Shown in pieces: positions 44,851-58,308 of a DNA stretch of 64,000 nucleotides. Within the stretch, counting starts at the first letter, position 1. Every line of letters starts with the position of its first letter. Below the pieces are notes generated by a model, which was not told where the DNA came from, did no database searches, and saw nothing but the letters and a program-made list of their open reading frames with translations. Origin of the DNA: Phocoena phocoena (Eukaryota > Chordata > Mammalia > Artiodactyla > Phocoenidae); the NCBI RefSeq assembly GCF_963924675.1, contig NC_089230.1:3907001-3971000 (forward strand), given 5' to 3'. The position numbers were made by a program, and so were the translations under genes.

Positions 44851-46469
44851 TTCTGCTGAAACCTTAGAATCACGTGTTTTGTTTTGTTTGGACGCCCAGG
44901 CCCTTAGGAAGATTTAGCACCTTCATGTAATCTGATTACCCACATCCAAAGTCACAGCCCACTGGTGAGCTGGAGAGCAGGATTCAGTGTCCTTGTGCAG
45001 CAGCTGGAAGTCACTGGTGTAATTCACATGCGCTTGCCTTGGGATTAGGTGATTATCCGCCAAGGATGTTTTTCCCTGGACCTGCCATGGCGTCATAATG
45101 CTCCCCTGGGAAGTGTAGAGTCAATCATAGTGCATTAGGACCGCTGTTTCTCCTCCCCCGGCTATGGTTAACGCCTTTCTTCAGCCAGGGAACTGCTAAG
45201 TGGAGAAAGTACAGCATTACTGTTTTCAGATTTCAGACCAACTAGAGCCCCTGATGTGTGTGGAAATGAAAGAGGCTAATATTTGACACCTCCAGGATGC
45301 ACTGATCACCTGTGCTGTGAACAGAGCCAGCATGTCTTTCCGCTCTTGGCTAAAGACATGAAATAACATGTGAAGATTTGTACAAGTAATAGAATTCACT
45401 TGTAGTCGCTCTTCTGAGCAGTAATTTCCTCAATCAGATCTCCTTTGTGGGATTAAAAAATGAAATAAATACGGACTGATTTGTCTGATGTCAGTGAAGA
45501 AAGTCTAAAACCGGTAACTAGTCTGCAGATATGAGAGAGAAATCTCAACAGCCCAATAAATTCTGTGCTTCATTATTTGTTATTCATCACATGAAAAAAC
45601 ACAAATGAAAAGACCTGACCTTTTCCAGGCAGTAGCACTGCTCTGACAATAGTCAATAATAACAGCTAATAGATGTGCAACTTAAGATCTGCCGTATGAT
45701 GGTACATTTCTAAACACATTTTTTTTTCCTACAGCGATGTGAGGAACAATCCACTGTCAGCAGATATAAAAATAAAATATCTCCTTCCTGCTGTTGTTAT
45801 CCCTCTCCTATAATCAGAATTCGTGGGAGATTCATCCAGGGAGAGTGGAGGCCCAGGATTGGTGAAGAGGGAGCAGGGAGAGGGGATGGAATACAGGCTC
45901 TTTGCGCTCTCGGTGCCCAAGCCTTTTGGCAATGGAAAGTCTGTGCTTCCAAAAACGTTATATTGACTTCTCCTTGGAAAGCGGTATCTATGTTTGCCAG
46001 GAAGGGGGTGTAAAAAAATACACACAAATTGGGAGAAAGGGCATAAGTGATGGTGATGTAGTTAGAAATCTAGTCCGTAGCCAGAGTCACTTTCAAGTCA
46101 AAGACATTATATCTCAGTTTATAATAATTACTCGTTATGTGTCCTACTTTTAAGTAATTCTTCACTGTCCCTTCGTAGATTGACACATGCATTGAAAATC
46201 CTCGATAAGAAATAAAGTACCAATTTTTGTCGTTCGAAAGATGTGAATTTTTTCAGCTGACTAATTTCTCCCTGGATATAAACTGGCAGTCCCTGTTCTG
46301 GTACCTGCACATCTGGCACTTCATCAGGAAACTTGCCAAAACCATCAGAAATGCTTAACACAGGGTTTAGGCCAAATGCATGCTATCAATTCAGATAGCA
46401 ACATGGAAAAATAAAATGGAAAGAATGGTGCTAAACTGAATCAGACATTTAATTATCCTCCTTCTGTAC

Positions 46470-46470
<1 letters not shown>
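44851..46470. other. Unassigned, repeat-poor sequence
   Basis: No supported gene. A weak antisense MIR-like patch is possible near 45640-45780. Frames of 76-98 codons at 45729-46153 on both strands have no recognisable domain. Confidence 0.4.

Positions 46471-46473
<3 letters not shown>

Positions 46474-46509
<36 letters not shown>
46474..46509 (+). repeat. (AC)n microsatellite
   Basis: Uninterrupted AC dinucleotides over about 36 bp. Likely length-polymorphic. Confidence 0.97.
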
Positions 46510-46511
<2 letters not shown>

Positions 46512-46639
46512 CTCACTAGAAGCTTTAAAATCAAATAAAATCAAATGGTGCTCATCTCCACTCTTGAGCTCCACACCATGACCCACTCCTATGCCCCCAA
46601 ACACACAGGTGTGATGCAGACACTGGCAGGGCCCGGGCT

Positions 46640-47960
46640 GTAGATCAAGATGAATCCACCCTGGCCCTTCACTGAAAGAATCACTGCCTAGTGGGAGAGA
46701 CAGACAAACAAATAGAAAAGTATCCTAGCTCGTCAAGTAGACATCTCTAGGATCTGTGGATGAGGAAAGTATTACAAACAAGGCGTCTATTGAGCTGAGC
46801 CTTGTCTGCATTCTGCCAGAGCAGATGCTATAGTCTGAAAAGACACACGGGCTTGGAGAAGCAGCCAGGGTAGGTGAGGAAACCAGGAATCATCCACTAC
46901 ATCTGATCTCACACAAGGCACTGGATGTAGCAGCAGAGGGATGCAGCAGGTAAATCCAGGAGCTCCACATACCCACGTGAGGCACTTGGTCTTTATTCCA
47001 CAGTGAAAGGCTTTTGACTTGCTTGGTTTTTCTGTGTTTTTCTTTTTGGAGTAGCCTCCAGTTACTGACAATGGCGATATACTGGAGAATGTACGATTTA
47101 TCGGTTCCCTTTCCTTGCTGCCTCCTTCTTCCTCTCCCCTCCTGGCTTGATTGGGATGATCTCCAAAATAAAGCGTCTACTCTGAAATGCTTCTCTTAGT
47201 GTCTCCCTCGGGGGAACTGAATCTATAACAGTAAAGAAGGCAGTGAGGGAACTTCTAAGATAAATTTTAAAGAGAAAGAATCCTGGGAACACAGCTGACG
47301 CTTGGCTTCATAGATTAAAGTCAAATGGGGGGATTACGATGAAATCTAGGCTTCTGGTTTGGGTCACTGGGGAAATGGCATTGCCAGACATCAAGAATTG
47401 ACCATCAGAGGAACAGCAAGGTTGAAAAGGAAAGCTAGCCATTTAATTTTGGGATTTGTGGAATCTGAGGAGCCCTGGAGATATCCACAGTTGACATCCA
47501 TAGCTAGCTGTATAAAACCAAGGCTTAAAGGGAATTCTGAACTAAAATTTGATATTTCTGAGCCATTAGTATGAAGTTGAAGCCATGGAGGAGAGGCTTC
47601 CGGGGTCATGGAAGAGAACCAGGGGCACTGGTGTTAAAGGGAGAAAAATAATGTTCCCCACAGCAAGAAAGAGGAGCAAGGCCACTGTGGCTGAGTAACT
47701 TGGACATAACCACATCACAGAAGCCTAATGCAAAGGGACTGCAAAAGGAAGGGGGGAGACTATACTCAAAATGTCCTTGGTAGTCAATGAAAATGAGGAG
47801 GAAAGGACTGTGGCCCTGAGGTAGACCTGGGAGGATGCTGACAGCAGCTTTATTGGAGTGAGGAGGTAGAAGTGAAGATTTATCCAGTGGTGTAGCTGCG
47901 GTAGTGCTCAGGTGTGGGCACTTGCAAATATTTTACACCAGGAGGGCACAGGTTCAGACA
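46640..47960. mobile_element. Ancient mammalian repeat, family not named (copy A)
   Basis: 'tgcctagtgggagagacagacaaacaaatagaaaag' (46685), 'ttgagctgagccttgtctgc' (46790), 'cttggtctttattccacagtgaaaggc' (46986), 'ggcttctggtttgggtcactggggaaatggcattgcc' (47348) and 'tgaagttgaagccatggagga' (47571) follow the order of a long, common mammalian repeat whose name I cannot recall with confidence. The copy at 60.1 kb shares the family by the same recalled order. No protein product. Confidence 0.5.
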
Positions 47961-50525
47961 AATCCCAATAGGTGTCGGCGGTGACTCTGGAGCAGGATTC
48001 TAGAGAAAAGACACTGGACCAAGAGCTCCCTTTCCTATTGCTGGATTGTGGAGCAATCTGGGTTCAGGAAGAGGAAGGCCAGGGTGGCAGGAAAGGTGAG
48101 GGCTCAGGGCAACAATGATTTATCATTGGAACCATACCAAATCATACCTGCTGACTCTCAGTCCTGTATGTCCTTGCACTTACATGTGAACCTTACATGT
48201 ACATAATTTAAAAAATAATCTGGACCACACAGCAGCAGAACTGCCTGGGTGCAGGCGGCTGTTCCGTCCTGGGACTGTGGTTGCTTGTACAGCCTTGAGA
48301 AGAGTTGCTGATGGCAGGTTCATAGAGTCAGGGCAGGGCTGTTGATGGGGTCTCCAGAGAAAGAAAACTTGCAGAAAAGGGAAAGGAAGGCTAGGATGCA
48401 AAGGTACACTCGGCAGAGACACAAATGAGTCAATGCTGATACAAATGAGGCAAGTCCAAGTATGAAATCAGACCACTCTTGGGAATCAGGATATCTATGT
48501 ATTGTGTACCATGTACCTGACACGAAGGACTTGGTGAAACTTAGATTCTTCTAGGCTCTTTTCTGGGGACGGAGGAGATATTTGACACCTCCTCCACCCC
48601 CGGCCTATACCTTAAATTCTAGAAAAAGGTATGAATGCAAACCTTTGGTCAGTTGTCCATTGTTCTGGCCTTGATGAAGTGAGCAAACTCAGTCTCCCTG
48701 AGTCACGGTGGTTGGCTAGGCCATCGTGGTCCCTGTAGAGACGCTGGGTTCCCAGGTGGGCTGTGGTTTGTCTCTTCTAGTCAGGGAGAGTCTTGGCTGG
48801 CAATTCAGCTCTCAGGAAGGTTAGTGGGTACAGGACGGATTGCCTGCTCCAAGGTGCACAGACAAATATTGGGAATACTTGAGATCCACAGGAAAATTCT
48901 AGGTGCTCAAATTTTCTGGGGGCATTTACGAAATTCACTTGTCCTTCTGGGAAATGGATTGAGCAGCTGCCCTGTTCTTCTCCAGGAAAGGGCATTTGTA
49001 CCCTGGAACGGAAGCACTGACATTTTTCCAGCTCACAGCCACATTTGGCAGCAATATTAATTTCTGTTCTTACAGTTGAAGCTGTGAACAACTAAAAAAG
49101 GTCATTTTTCTATACTTGAAATATAGAACACATCTTAATTTTCCAGTAGATTAACTTAATGATCAAAACTGGAAAAGAAAAGAAAACACTTTTTTGGGAG
49201 GCGAGTAGGAAGACAGCCATTTCCTTACCCTGAATCTTCTTATTTGACAGTTTTCACCCTGCAGACATTCCATGGTCCTCACTTGATATCTATATTTAGA
49301 CTTTGTATTTTACTACCTGTCTGAGATGATTCAGAATCACTTTGCAGTTGCCTACCCCAGTGAGCAGGTAGAGGGCTGCAGAACACAGCGCTTGTGACAA
49401 GGACAGAAACACTGGGTCCACAACACGTCTAGAAGTGTATACTATATACATACACTATGGAGTATATCCCTAAGTATATCCCATATACACTCTAGATGTA
49501 GGAGTATATCCCTAAACACAGTCCCTAACACTTGTTGTCACTTTTGCCTTTAAATCACTAGAGGCCTTATTTTCTTGATAGTCATACCACAGTCTGGGCT
49601 ACTTGAATTACTTGAAACACTTTTGCTGACCTCTCTCACTTCAGTAAACTCCTTCAGTTTTCTGAGGTGCTCCTAACATACACCCCATTCCCAATCACGA
49701 TTCTGAGAATGATGAAAAATTATGTAACTATTTTGCTCAAGTTCACCACCAAATATCCTTATTTAACTTCAGCTGAATAATCTAATCACTTGGCAAACCT
49801 GTTACTCATTTGGGGAGCTCAACCCAATGGCTGAAAATATTTATTGAGTACCTAGGTTATCTCAGCTACTGCAGATTAAAATAAACAGTAAAAATGAGAA
49901 TAAAAGAGGTAGCATAAGGATAGTGTCTATAAAGAGAGTCAGTGGCAAGAATGGGATCTTTGATCATGATATTGAAAAGTTAGGCAAAAAGAGCAGTGGT
50001 TTGTAAAACCAGGAGATAGTCATGTGAAGGAGGACAGTAGCTACTGTCCTTTGAAAACCCTTTCTTGCCCCTGCATTCTGTCTGAACTACTCCTATCTTC
50101 CTTATTTTAGGTTCCTTTTGGCTTATAACTTGACTGGCATGAGGCTGATATCATGAGACCTGCATTTAGTTTACCTGATTCTTTATTAAGATCACAGAGA
50201 GAATAGAGAAAAAAAAAAGACTTTCTATCAAAGCCAAAAATGAATAGTAATCACTGGGTTTACATATGGGTTCCCTTTTTCATGTACAGATATTTGTGTT
50301 TGTTCTTCTTTTTGGCTTTCTAAATACTTACCACTTTTTCTCTCTCTCACCTTTCCCCAAATGCTGGCGTTACATTAGGAAATTATTTTCTTCATTAACA
50401 TTGCCTCATTTATTACAATACTTTACATACCACTCAACTTTTTGTAACTAAGACGTGCATATTCTCTTCAGTTTACAACTGAACTCCACAAAGAAAATAA
50501 ATCAAGCACTAAAATTGCCTTCTTT
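47961..50525. other. Unassigned sequence with a 15-bp direct repeat
   Basis: No supported gene. Small features: 'ggagtatatccctaa' repeated exactly at 49459-49473 and 49501-49515, and a possible antisense L2 end near 49835-49910 (tatttattgagtacctaggttatctcagctactg). Frames of 61-104 codons show no domains. Confidence 0.4.
49459..49515 (+). repeat. 15-bp direct repeat, period 42
   Basis: 'ggagtatatccctaa' twice exactly, with a related 'gtatatccc' between them at about 49474. Confidence 0.85.
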
Positions 50526-50527
50526 GT

Positions 50528-52340
50528 GACTGCAGGTACGCCAGCATTTGTATTCTAAATTCTTTTCCAGTTCTTTTGTTTGTTTGTCAGTTTTGACAAA
50601 AAAAAATCCTTATGGGATTCTGACTGAGTTTGCATTGATTCTGTTCATCATTTTGGGAAGAACTGACATCTTAACAATACGGAGTCTTCCAGACCACAGA
50701 CATGGAATATTTTATTTTGGTCTTTTAGAGATTTCTCTCAGCCAGGTTTTATAGTTTCCAGTGTTCAGGCCTTCCATGTTTTTTTAGTTAAAATTATTGC
50801 TTATTATTTTATATGTTCATACAATATTTTATTTATTTAAATTTCCACTTGCTAATTGCTAGTCTATAGAAATACATTGATTTTTATGTGAATTTTCTAC
50901 TCTGCCATTTAGTAAACTCACTTACTAGATCCAGCACTTTCTTTGTAGATTCTATCAGATTGCCTGTGTGGTGGTCTTGTCATCTATGAATGAAGATTCT
51001 TCTTCTTTTCTGCTGTGAAGCCCTTTACTTCTTTTTCTTGCCTGATTGCAGTGACCAGAACCTCAGCACAACATGGAAGAGAAGTTGCCAGAGAAACTCC
51101 CTTGTCGGTCTTTCAACACTGAGTATGATTAGCTCAGGCTTTTTGTTGATTTCCTTTATCAGGTTGAGGAAGTTCCCTTCTTTCCTATTCTGCTGAGAGT
51201 ACTTACCAGGAAAGGATGCTGTATTTTCATCATATACCTTTACTGTACCTACTGAAGGATCGTGTGAGTTTTCTTTTTTAGTTTTTTAATATGTTGATAT
51301 ATTAATTGATTTCTGAATATTAAATCAACTGCATTCTTGTGATGAACCCTGCTTAGTTAAGATGTATTTTTCATTTTACATACCATTGGATTCACTTACT
51401 AAAAATCTGTTAAGAATTGTTGTGTTTCTGTTCTGAGGGATATTTGACAGCAGTTTTCTTGTCTTGATGTCTTTTGCTGGTTTTGGTATTAGGTATCTGT
51501 TTTTGGCCTCAAGGATTTGGGAAGAATTTCTTCCTCTTTAATTTTCCTGAATAGTTCATGTGGAATATATTCTCTTATTAGGTGCATAAATATTTAGGAC
51601 TGTCATGTCTTTTTGAGTAATTGACTTCCTTATTGTTATAAAATGACCTTCCATCTTCCTGGTAATAGTCTTTAATCTGAAATACTTGTCTGGTATTAAT
51701 ATAGCCAGTCAGATTTCTTTTTGACTGGGGTTAGCCTGACATGTCTTCTTCCATCCTTTCCTTTTAACTAGTTTTTATTTATATTTAAAATGCATTTATT
51801 ATAAGCAACGTATCATTGGGCCTTAATTTTTCATCCAATGTGATACTCTCTGCTTCGTAATTGGAATACTTATACCATTATATTTTTTGTGACTATTATA
51901 TAGTAACAGTTAATCCTATCACTTTTCTGCTTTTAATTTATCCTATCTTTTTTTCATTTTCTTCCTTTCTCTCTTCTTTTGGTTTGAGTAGGTCTTTATG
52001 ATTCCGCTTTATCTCTTTGCTGGTGTAATAGCTCAGAGTCTTTGTTTTCTTATTTTACTCATCACTATGGTGTTTATAACATGTCTGAAAATATCTTGAT
52101 TTTCACTTTGTTTTCTCTAGGTTTCTGGGGTGACAGATTTCTCTTCCAGTACTGCAGAGGTGCCGCCCTATTCTCTTCTCACTTGCATTGTTTCCAGTGA
52201 GAAATTGCCTGTAATCCTTAATTTTGTTGCTCTCCACAAATATATCCTTTAATATTTTATCTGTTCATTTTAATCATTTTGGATGATTCTTTCCTCACCG
52301 TGAGACAGTTTTTCATGCACGTGCACTGATTACACTCAGT
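50528..52340 (-). mobile_element. Old L1, antisense, ORF2 and ORF1-side sequence
   Basis: On +: 'ctgacatcttaacaatacggagtcttccagacca' (50664) is the classic antisense L1 ORF2. The following 'aatacattgatttttatgtg' (50871), 'gttgatttcctttatcaggttgaggaagtt' (51143) and 'tgacttccttattgttataaaatgacct' (51622) continue in order. The right part near 52130-52300 resembles the antisense ORF1-side L1M sequence. All frames are broken. Confidence 0.8.
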
Positions 52341-52373
52341 CAAATATTTGGGGGGAGAGCCGGGGGGATCTCC

Positions 52374-52490
52374 AGGTGCCTTTCTCTCTCCTTGTCCCTC
52401 TCCCTGATCTCTCCATGACTCTGTTCTCTCTGTCTCTGTCTGTCTCGCTCTTTCTCACTCTCTCTGTCCCTCTTAGTCTCCCGTCTCTAA
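52374..52490 (+). repeat. Pyrimidine-rich (CTCTGT)n-like tract
   Basis: Irregular TCTC/CTGT/CCCT units. The 117-codon frame at 52376-52729 reads this as a Ser/Leu-rich string and is not credible. Confidence 0.85.
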
Positions 52491-53275
52491 TATTTAGTCC
52501 ATTAAACTCCGGCGCTTGCCTCCCAAAGCTTCTGCTCTGTCACTTCATTGTGGAATCCATTGGATTCTGCTTGGGTTCCCTTCCCTGTGTTGTGCCCTGC
52601 AAACATTTTAAGGCATTAAACTGTGGTGGTTATAGGGTTCACCTAATTTGTTTCCCATATATTTCAGATATATATCTCACCAGTGATATGTGTGGTGAAA
52701 AAACTACTGGAATTCTATTCATTTGGTAATTTTACTCACGTTATTTGCTGGATTATTGACACTTGTACAATTGAGAAGTATATCATAAAGACTTGCCTGG
52801 CAGAATGCCAGCTCCAGAAAACCAGGGCTAGTACTTCAAACACCTCTCTGTTTTATGTGGTCCCTGGCATAGAGTAGTGGTCCAATGCATTTAAGTTAAG
52901 TGAATGAGTAAACACGTATGTAAGAGTTTGTTGGTCATTCTCACTGCCAAGGTACCTATCTGGATTTCCCCTAGAATCCACCTTGTATTTTGTGATGGGC
53001 CCGCAGTTATCGCAAATCATGTTGTAAACAATAGCATGAGTTTTACTGGAGCAAAGCTGGAACTGTCTTATAGCCAAGACAACACCCTAAAGTGTGTTAG
53101 GCACAGACTTTACCAAACTTTGGACCTACCATAATAAACTGGGAAAGAAAAAAAATGTTTTAAAGTGTAAAAATAATTTCTGTATATACAGCAAGCAAAA
53201 TATTAATATCTTTAATATTTTAAACAGCTCAAAAATCAATGAGAAAACTAAATACACATTGATAGAAACAGTGGC
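52491..53275. other. Unassigned sequence
   Basis: No supported gene. A short L2-like end is possible near 52800-52910 (gtccctggcatagagtagtggtccaatgc). Frames of 64-76 codons lack domains. Confidence 0.4.
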
Positions 53276-53279
53276 TTAA

Positions 53280-53965
53280 GGATATAAATAATCATTTCCC
53301 TGTAGAAGAAATACAAAAACTGTTGAGCGTATGCAAACATTGTTGATGTTCACTACCATATAGATGACAAGTCAAATTGAGAATGATAACAAAAATGATA
53401 ATACACATTATTGATGACGGTGAAGTGAAAACTGCAATGTTACAAATTTCTAGGAAGAGAGCAAATTGATGTCAACTTTTTGGAGAATAATTTGGTAATA
53501 ATATTGATTAACATTTTCTACCAGGTAACTCTATATAATGACAGCCTGAAGCAATAGTTAGATATATTTTTAGATTTTGAATGTTATTTATTATATCAGA
53601 ATATTGACATAACCGTAGTGTCTATTAAGAGGAATTTAAAAAAATAACAGCACACTTACTCATGGAATATTACGTGGTGAGTTAAACTGTTGTCGAGTAG
53701 TATTTCATAACCTGCACTTTTTCTAAATAAAAGGCACATTGCAAAACATTGTATACTGTAGAATCTCTTTCTAAAAAAAAAAATCAAATAATAAATAGGC
53801 AAAGGACTTGGCATATTATAATAAATTGCAGAGGGAAAGCCTTGTTGGAATTGTGGGTGGTTTTTATTTTCTTACTATTGTCTTTCTGTATGTTCTCATT
53901 TTTATGGTGTAAGTGAATTAATTTTGTATTGGGAAAACAATCACAAGTAAAAACAAATAAAGACT
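53280..53965 (+). mobile_element. L1M/L1ME 3' end, sense
   Basis: 'ttattatatcagaatattgacataaccgtagtgtctattaagagg' (53588), 'catggaatattacgtggtgagtta' (53660), 'gtttttattttcttactattgtctttctgtatgttctc' (53861) and the final A-rich end follow the order of an L1M 3' terminus in sense. Confidence 0.7.
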
Positions 53966-54189
53966 GGAACAGGATAGAGCTTGAGGCTATATCTTCTTTG
54001 ATAGTGGTCTCACCAACTGAAATAACAGGAAAGCCACCTGGAGCTGTGAATTTGAAAACATATACACTAAAATCTTAAATATTTTTCAAGCTCTCTTCAG
54101 TTTCACTTGATAACTTATTGCTATCTAAGTTAGATAACTAAGGAATTTCTCCCCAGTTATGGGTTAAATAATTTGCTTATTTCAATCAG
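53966..54189. other. Unassigned sequence
   Basis: No recognised feature. Confidence 0.4.
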
Positions 54190-54312
54190 AATGTAAATGA
54201 TTAACTCATTCATTCAACATATAACTAATGATCATTGAGTTTCTGCTATTGTATTAGGCATCTGGGACATTTGTGATAAATATAACTGGATGCCTGCCTT
54301 CCGAATGCTTGG
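54190..54312 (-). mobile_element. L2 LINE 3' end, antisense
   Basis: 'aactcattcattcaacatataac', then 'cattgagtttctgctattgtattaggcatctgggac', is the reverse complement of the L2 terminus. Confidence 0.6.
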
Positions 54313-57300
54313 CATTTGTATATCATCACAAATCATTTTCATGTGTCTTGACTACCCATCAAAACCATAGTTTAAATCGTGATTAATTTAGCAACCTCAA
54401 AATTGTCCTAATAATTAGCTGCATTATTGCATTCAATGTACTGTTTCTTACCTTCGTAACATCTTTTTAAGGTAGATCTTCTAAAAGACTATTGATGAAT
54501 GGGTATCCATGATACGTGTAATTAAACTATTATAGATCTCCTACCTAATGCAGAGGAAACTTTACAGGACACCTGCATTACCCTCAATTCTTTCCTCTTA
54601 TATACTGCTTGGAATGATCTTCACATTTTCCATGTTTATAATTGGGAGTAAATTTTCAAAAATTATAGAATAAGAATAATCAATATTGAAGAAATGAAAT
54701 TGAAGCTATTGTTTTTATACAGAAGGGGTCACATTATTCATAAACAGATCACAGGAGATATAATACATCACCTGGGTAATGTGCAGGAGGGAAAAATTAC
54801 ATGAGACATTGATGGAAACACAGGAATTACACTATTAGCTAAACTCCTTCTTGGGTAGGAGATATAAAGTCCTCTTATACTCCCTGTTATCTTTCTGCAT
54901 CTCCAAAAACCTCCTGTCTGGTTTACATAGTGACGTGAAAATGTCTGTAATATACCCAGAAGTCTGATGCAAGTATACGAGATCAAAGATTTCCTTTCCT
55001 AAGCCAAGAAATAAAATGAGAGGAATAGTTCTGAATTTCCTGTTTAACCAAAGCAGCTAAGTGTGATTGTGGCCAAAAGCTGTCTTCCTCTCTTTTTATA
55101 TTTAAGAGATTTAGGTCACCGTCTCTCTAATCACAGCACTGAGTACTGCAATAGACTTTTCTGAAAGAGGATAAAAAAATTTCCCCTATATTTTTTATGA
55201 TAAAATTTTAGTGCAAAATAGAACTAGAAGTGTTTTTCAAGCTTCCTGGAGAAGTTCATGCTCTGCAAAAGGGAAGTAATTTGACATGATAGTGACATAT
55301 TCTCGTAGAGAAAATAATTAAATCCTACTGTCTTCTGCATTGGAGACAGTCTGTAGATCTACTAGTCTTTATCTAAATGCAGTCCACCAAATACGCTAAT
55401 GAATTATTGATACTAATTTAACATTAAGAAACCCACTGTTTGACTTCATATGATCACAATTTCTGAACTAGTTTGAGACAAACCTCTCTAACATTATTGT
55501 CTTTTGGGTATGAAGGAAAACTTTGCTGACAACTCTGAGTTTGTTGAAAAGGTGGTTCAGATTTGAGAAACAGATATACTGGGCTTCTTAATTAGAAATG
55601 AAATGAACAGTAGACGTCTTGCTTCCACCCTTCATGCCTCCACTATAATCTGTGCGTGCCATTCAGTTACTTCTCGTTATAAACTCTTTGTCGTGTGACT
55701 TCCTTGCTGAGAAATATGTTCAAGGTTCTCCATTTGTCAGTACCATGGCTAAATGTGGGTTGCAAGGACAAGATGCTTGACAGGGGGATGAGGCCAATGT
55801 TGGAGACAGATTGGGCAGAGATGGAAGAAGCAGATAGCCAAATCAGGGTGTAGACAATTAGGAGTCCTTGAGCTTTGAAAGTGATGAAGTCAAAGTAAAG
55901 CAGAGCAATGAGTCAAAAGCAAGGCCAGCAACCAAGAGGCAATTAAATAGCACAAGCCATGGAGCCAAAGTCCGGAAGCACACAGTCCTCAGAGCCATAG
56001 CTTAGACAGAGAAGAAACAGCACCTGAGAATTACATTGACAGTCAAGGACCAAAGAGTCTGGAAGCACCTGGGACAACACAAAGCAGTGAATTGAATGTC
56101 CAGGGAAGTAATTCTACCATCCCTGGGGTCGGACGAATTGTGAGATTAGTGAACAAAATTGTATCCCATCTCATCTTAGTCTTATGTCATTTTCTTAAAG
56201 GAGAGATAAAAATGCCCAGTTACACCAGGAATTAAGTATAGTGTTAAGTCCATCTGGGTTCAGTAAAGTGATTATGATAATCATCACGAACCTAAGGAGA
56301 GGGAAGACTAGTTTTTCACACTGATGGTATCCCATATCATATTCATCTGACATGGAAAGGGTATTAGACACTTCGATCTAAGATATTGTATATGATATTG
56401 TATTGTATGTATTGTATATCTTATGTCTTATTGATATAAGATATTGTATTTGTACTATAAGCCTAAAGCCTTTTAATATATGAAATAAATATATAGAGAC
56501 ATATCGAATTAAAATGTTTGCATTTAAACAAGGAGTCTTTTATGAGAGTCGGGGGAGAAATTTAAGAGACATAATTGGGTAATAATGCCTATACAGTCTG
56601 GGCATGGAGAGATAAGAGAAACATTCTTACACAGATGAGATCCATTCAATTTATTTTCCTTAAGACATTTTCTTACTTTTCTAGTGAATAATTTCCCCAC
56701 TTGTTATAGCTGCCAGTTTCAAGGGGGACGAATACTGGTTTATAAAGAAAAGTGGCCACCACATGTTTCTCTCTGTAAAAATTGTTTCGAAGAAGTATTT
56801 ATGGGTAAAACCTGCATGTTAAGCTAAATAAAATGTGTTTTCTCTTGTACAGTAAACTTGTTTCATATTAACTATTGTTTAAACTGACTGGAGGTTGGAA
56901 ATAAATTTGTCCTCCATAAAATGGTCTAATAGCAGTGTTTAAATTATTACTCTTAGCTTACTCTCCTAAGCAGCTTTTGTTTCCAAGGGATGCATCAAGT
57001 ATTGTAGCTGAAGGGGTCAATGGCTCCTATCATCTCTTCTCCACTTTGCTGTTCGGAGCAGAGTTTCAGGTGCATATGGCAGAATTTATTTTCATTTGCA
57101 TCATGGTTAGTTGTATAGGTTGCCTGAAGTTTTCACCCAAGTCGATCTTTAAAGCAATCAAATGTGGTAAGATCCAGATGTGTCTGATAGGACCACCCAA
57201 GATTCCAAAAGCACAACTGGTTTCTCTCAGTGGATAAAAAGTGTTTGCCTTGAAGCTGTTTCAGTTTTTCTGGTGAGCATCAGTGATGAAGATTAAAAGG

Positions 57301-58095
57301 AGCAATGAATTTCTGAGTGAGAGGAGAGAAGAGCACAAGTGTACTTACTGATCTCTTCATACAGCAATTCAATCTTGCTTTGCTCTCTTGTAAATTCGCC
57401 TAAGCTGTCTCATAGATGTTCACTGTGACAGAAAATTTAACCTCTTTATTTTTTTAGACAGCAAAGGCAGCAGCTCTACCTTTGTTGATCTTAGATTATA
57501 AACTTCTCAAGGGCACGGCTCTGTTACTTTAATTCACCTCACATCAAGCGTAGTGCTGTTATGGAGAAAATGCGACTCTCCATCCTTTCTCTGGGTGACT
57601 TTTTAACCACTGTTACTCATTACGCATACATTCCTTTTCTTGTTCGAGGTTCAGACTTGGGTGATACCTCTTTTATTCCTTGGAATACCACCACCAAGAT
57701 GGTTGCTTCTCTAAGTAGCTGTGTATATAACCGATTTGCCAACATACTATATTCTTGCATTTCTAGAAGATTGTCTCAGAACTTTCTCCTGAATGCATGA
57801 CCCTCTTACCACCTCATGGTCTTTACGCTTGAAGTTGAATTTAATTCAAACAGGCTAGTACGATCCTGGGATGTCTTATATACCTGTGCCTTTGTATTCA
57901 AAGGTGCTAACAATGACGTCATCTGGATCAGGATTCTTAGGAACTTGATGGAGGGGCTTCCGTGTCGCCATTGGATTGTCATAGAACAGGTTGTTGGGTA
58001 ACACCATCCCAGTTTGCAACTCAGCCTTTAGATTTATTGATCCATCTGAAGGCTTTTCTTTAAAAGAGCAATTTTCCCGTTAAATCTGCTAACCA
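54313..58095. other. Largely unassigned sequence
   Basis: Nearly 3.8 kb without a supported gene. Visible small features: an AT-rich direct repeat 'taagatattgta' at 56379-56390 and 56437-56448; a perfect CRE-like TGACGTCA at 57914-57921; a weak L2-like patch at 57480-57560. The purine-rich stretch at 55740-56060 may be an old repeat I cannot name. Frames up to 100 codons (56935-57237) show no domains. Confidence 0.4.
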
Positions 58096-58104
58096 GAATG
58101 CTTT

Positions 58105-58308
58105 GAGTTCTGGGACAGCTTCCTAGCCCTCCACAGCCTTGCCGCTCAGAGTCTGGTCCATGGTGTAGCATCATCAGCATCACCTGGGAGATTGTTTGAG
58201 ACGCAGAAATCCAGGCCTCCAGGATCACTCCAGACCTACCACATCGGAATCCGCATTACAAGATCCGCAGGGGTATCTATGCATGTTAAATTGAGAAGCA
58301 CGACTTGA
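58105..58308 (-). mobile_element. MER5A-type hAT DNA transposon, antisense
   Basis: 'gagtctggtccatggtgtagcatcatcagcatcacctggga' (58149), 'cgcagaaatccaggcctccaggatcactccagacctaccacatcggaatccgcatta' (58202) and 'tgagaagcacgactt' (58290) are the reversed MER5A order. Non-autonomous, no transposase. Confidence 0.75.

Noticed and set aside
46474..46509. Regular repeats considered as a CRISPR-like array
   Set aside because: Simple AC dinucleotides with no spacers, and the window is mammalian.
52491..52530. Possible LTR polyadenylation region ('ccattaaactccggcgc')
   Set aside because: An isolated ATTAAA-like string. No LTR ends or flanking duplication were found.
52376..52729. 117-codon plus-strand frame, Ser/Leu-rich
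   Set aside because: Reading of a CT-rich low-complexity tract.
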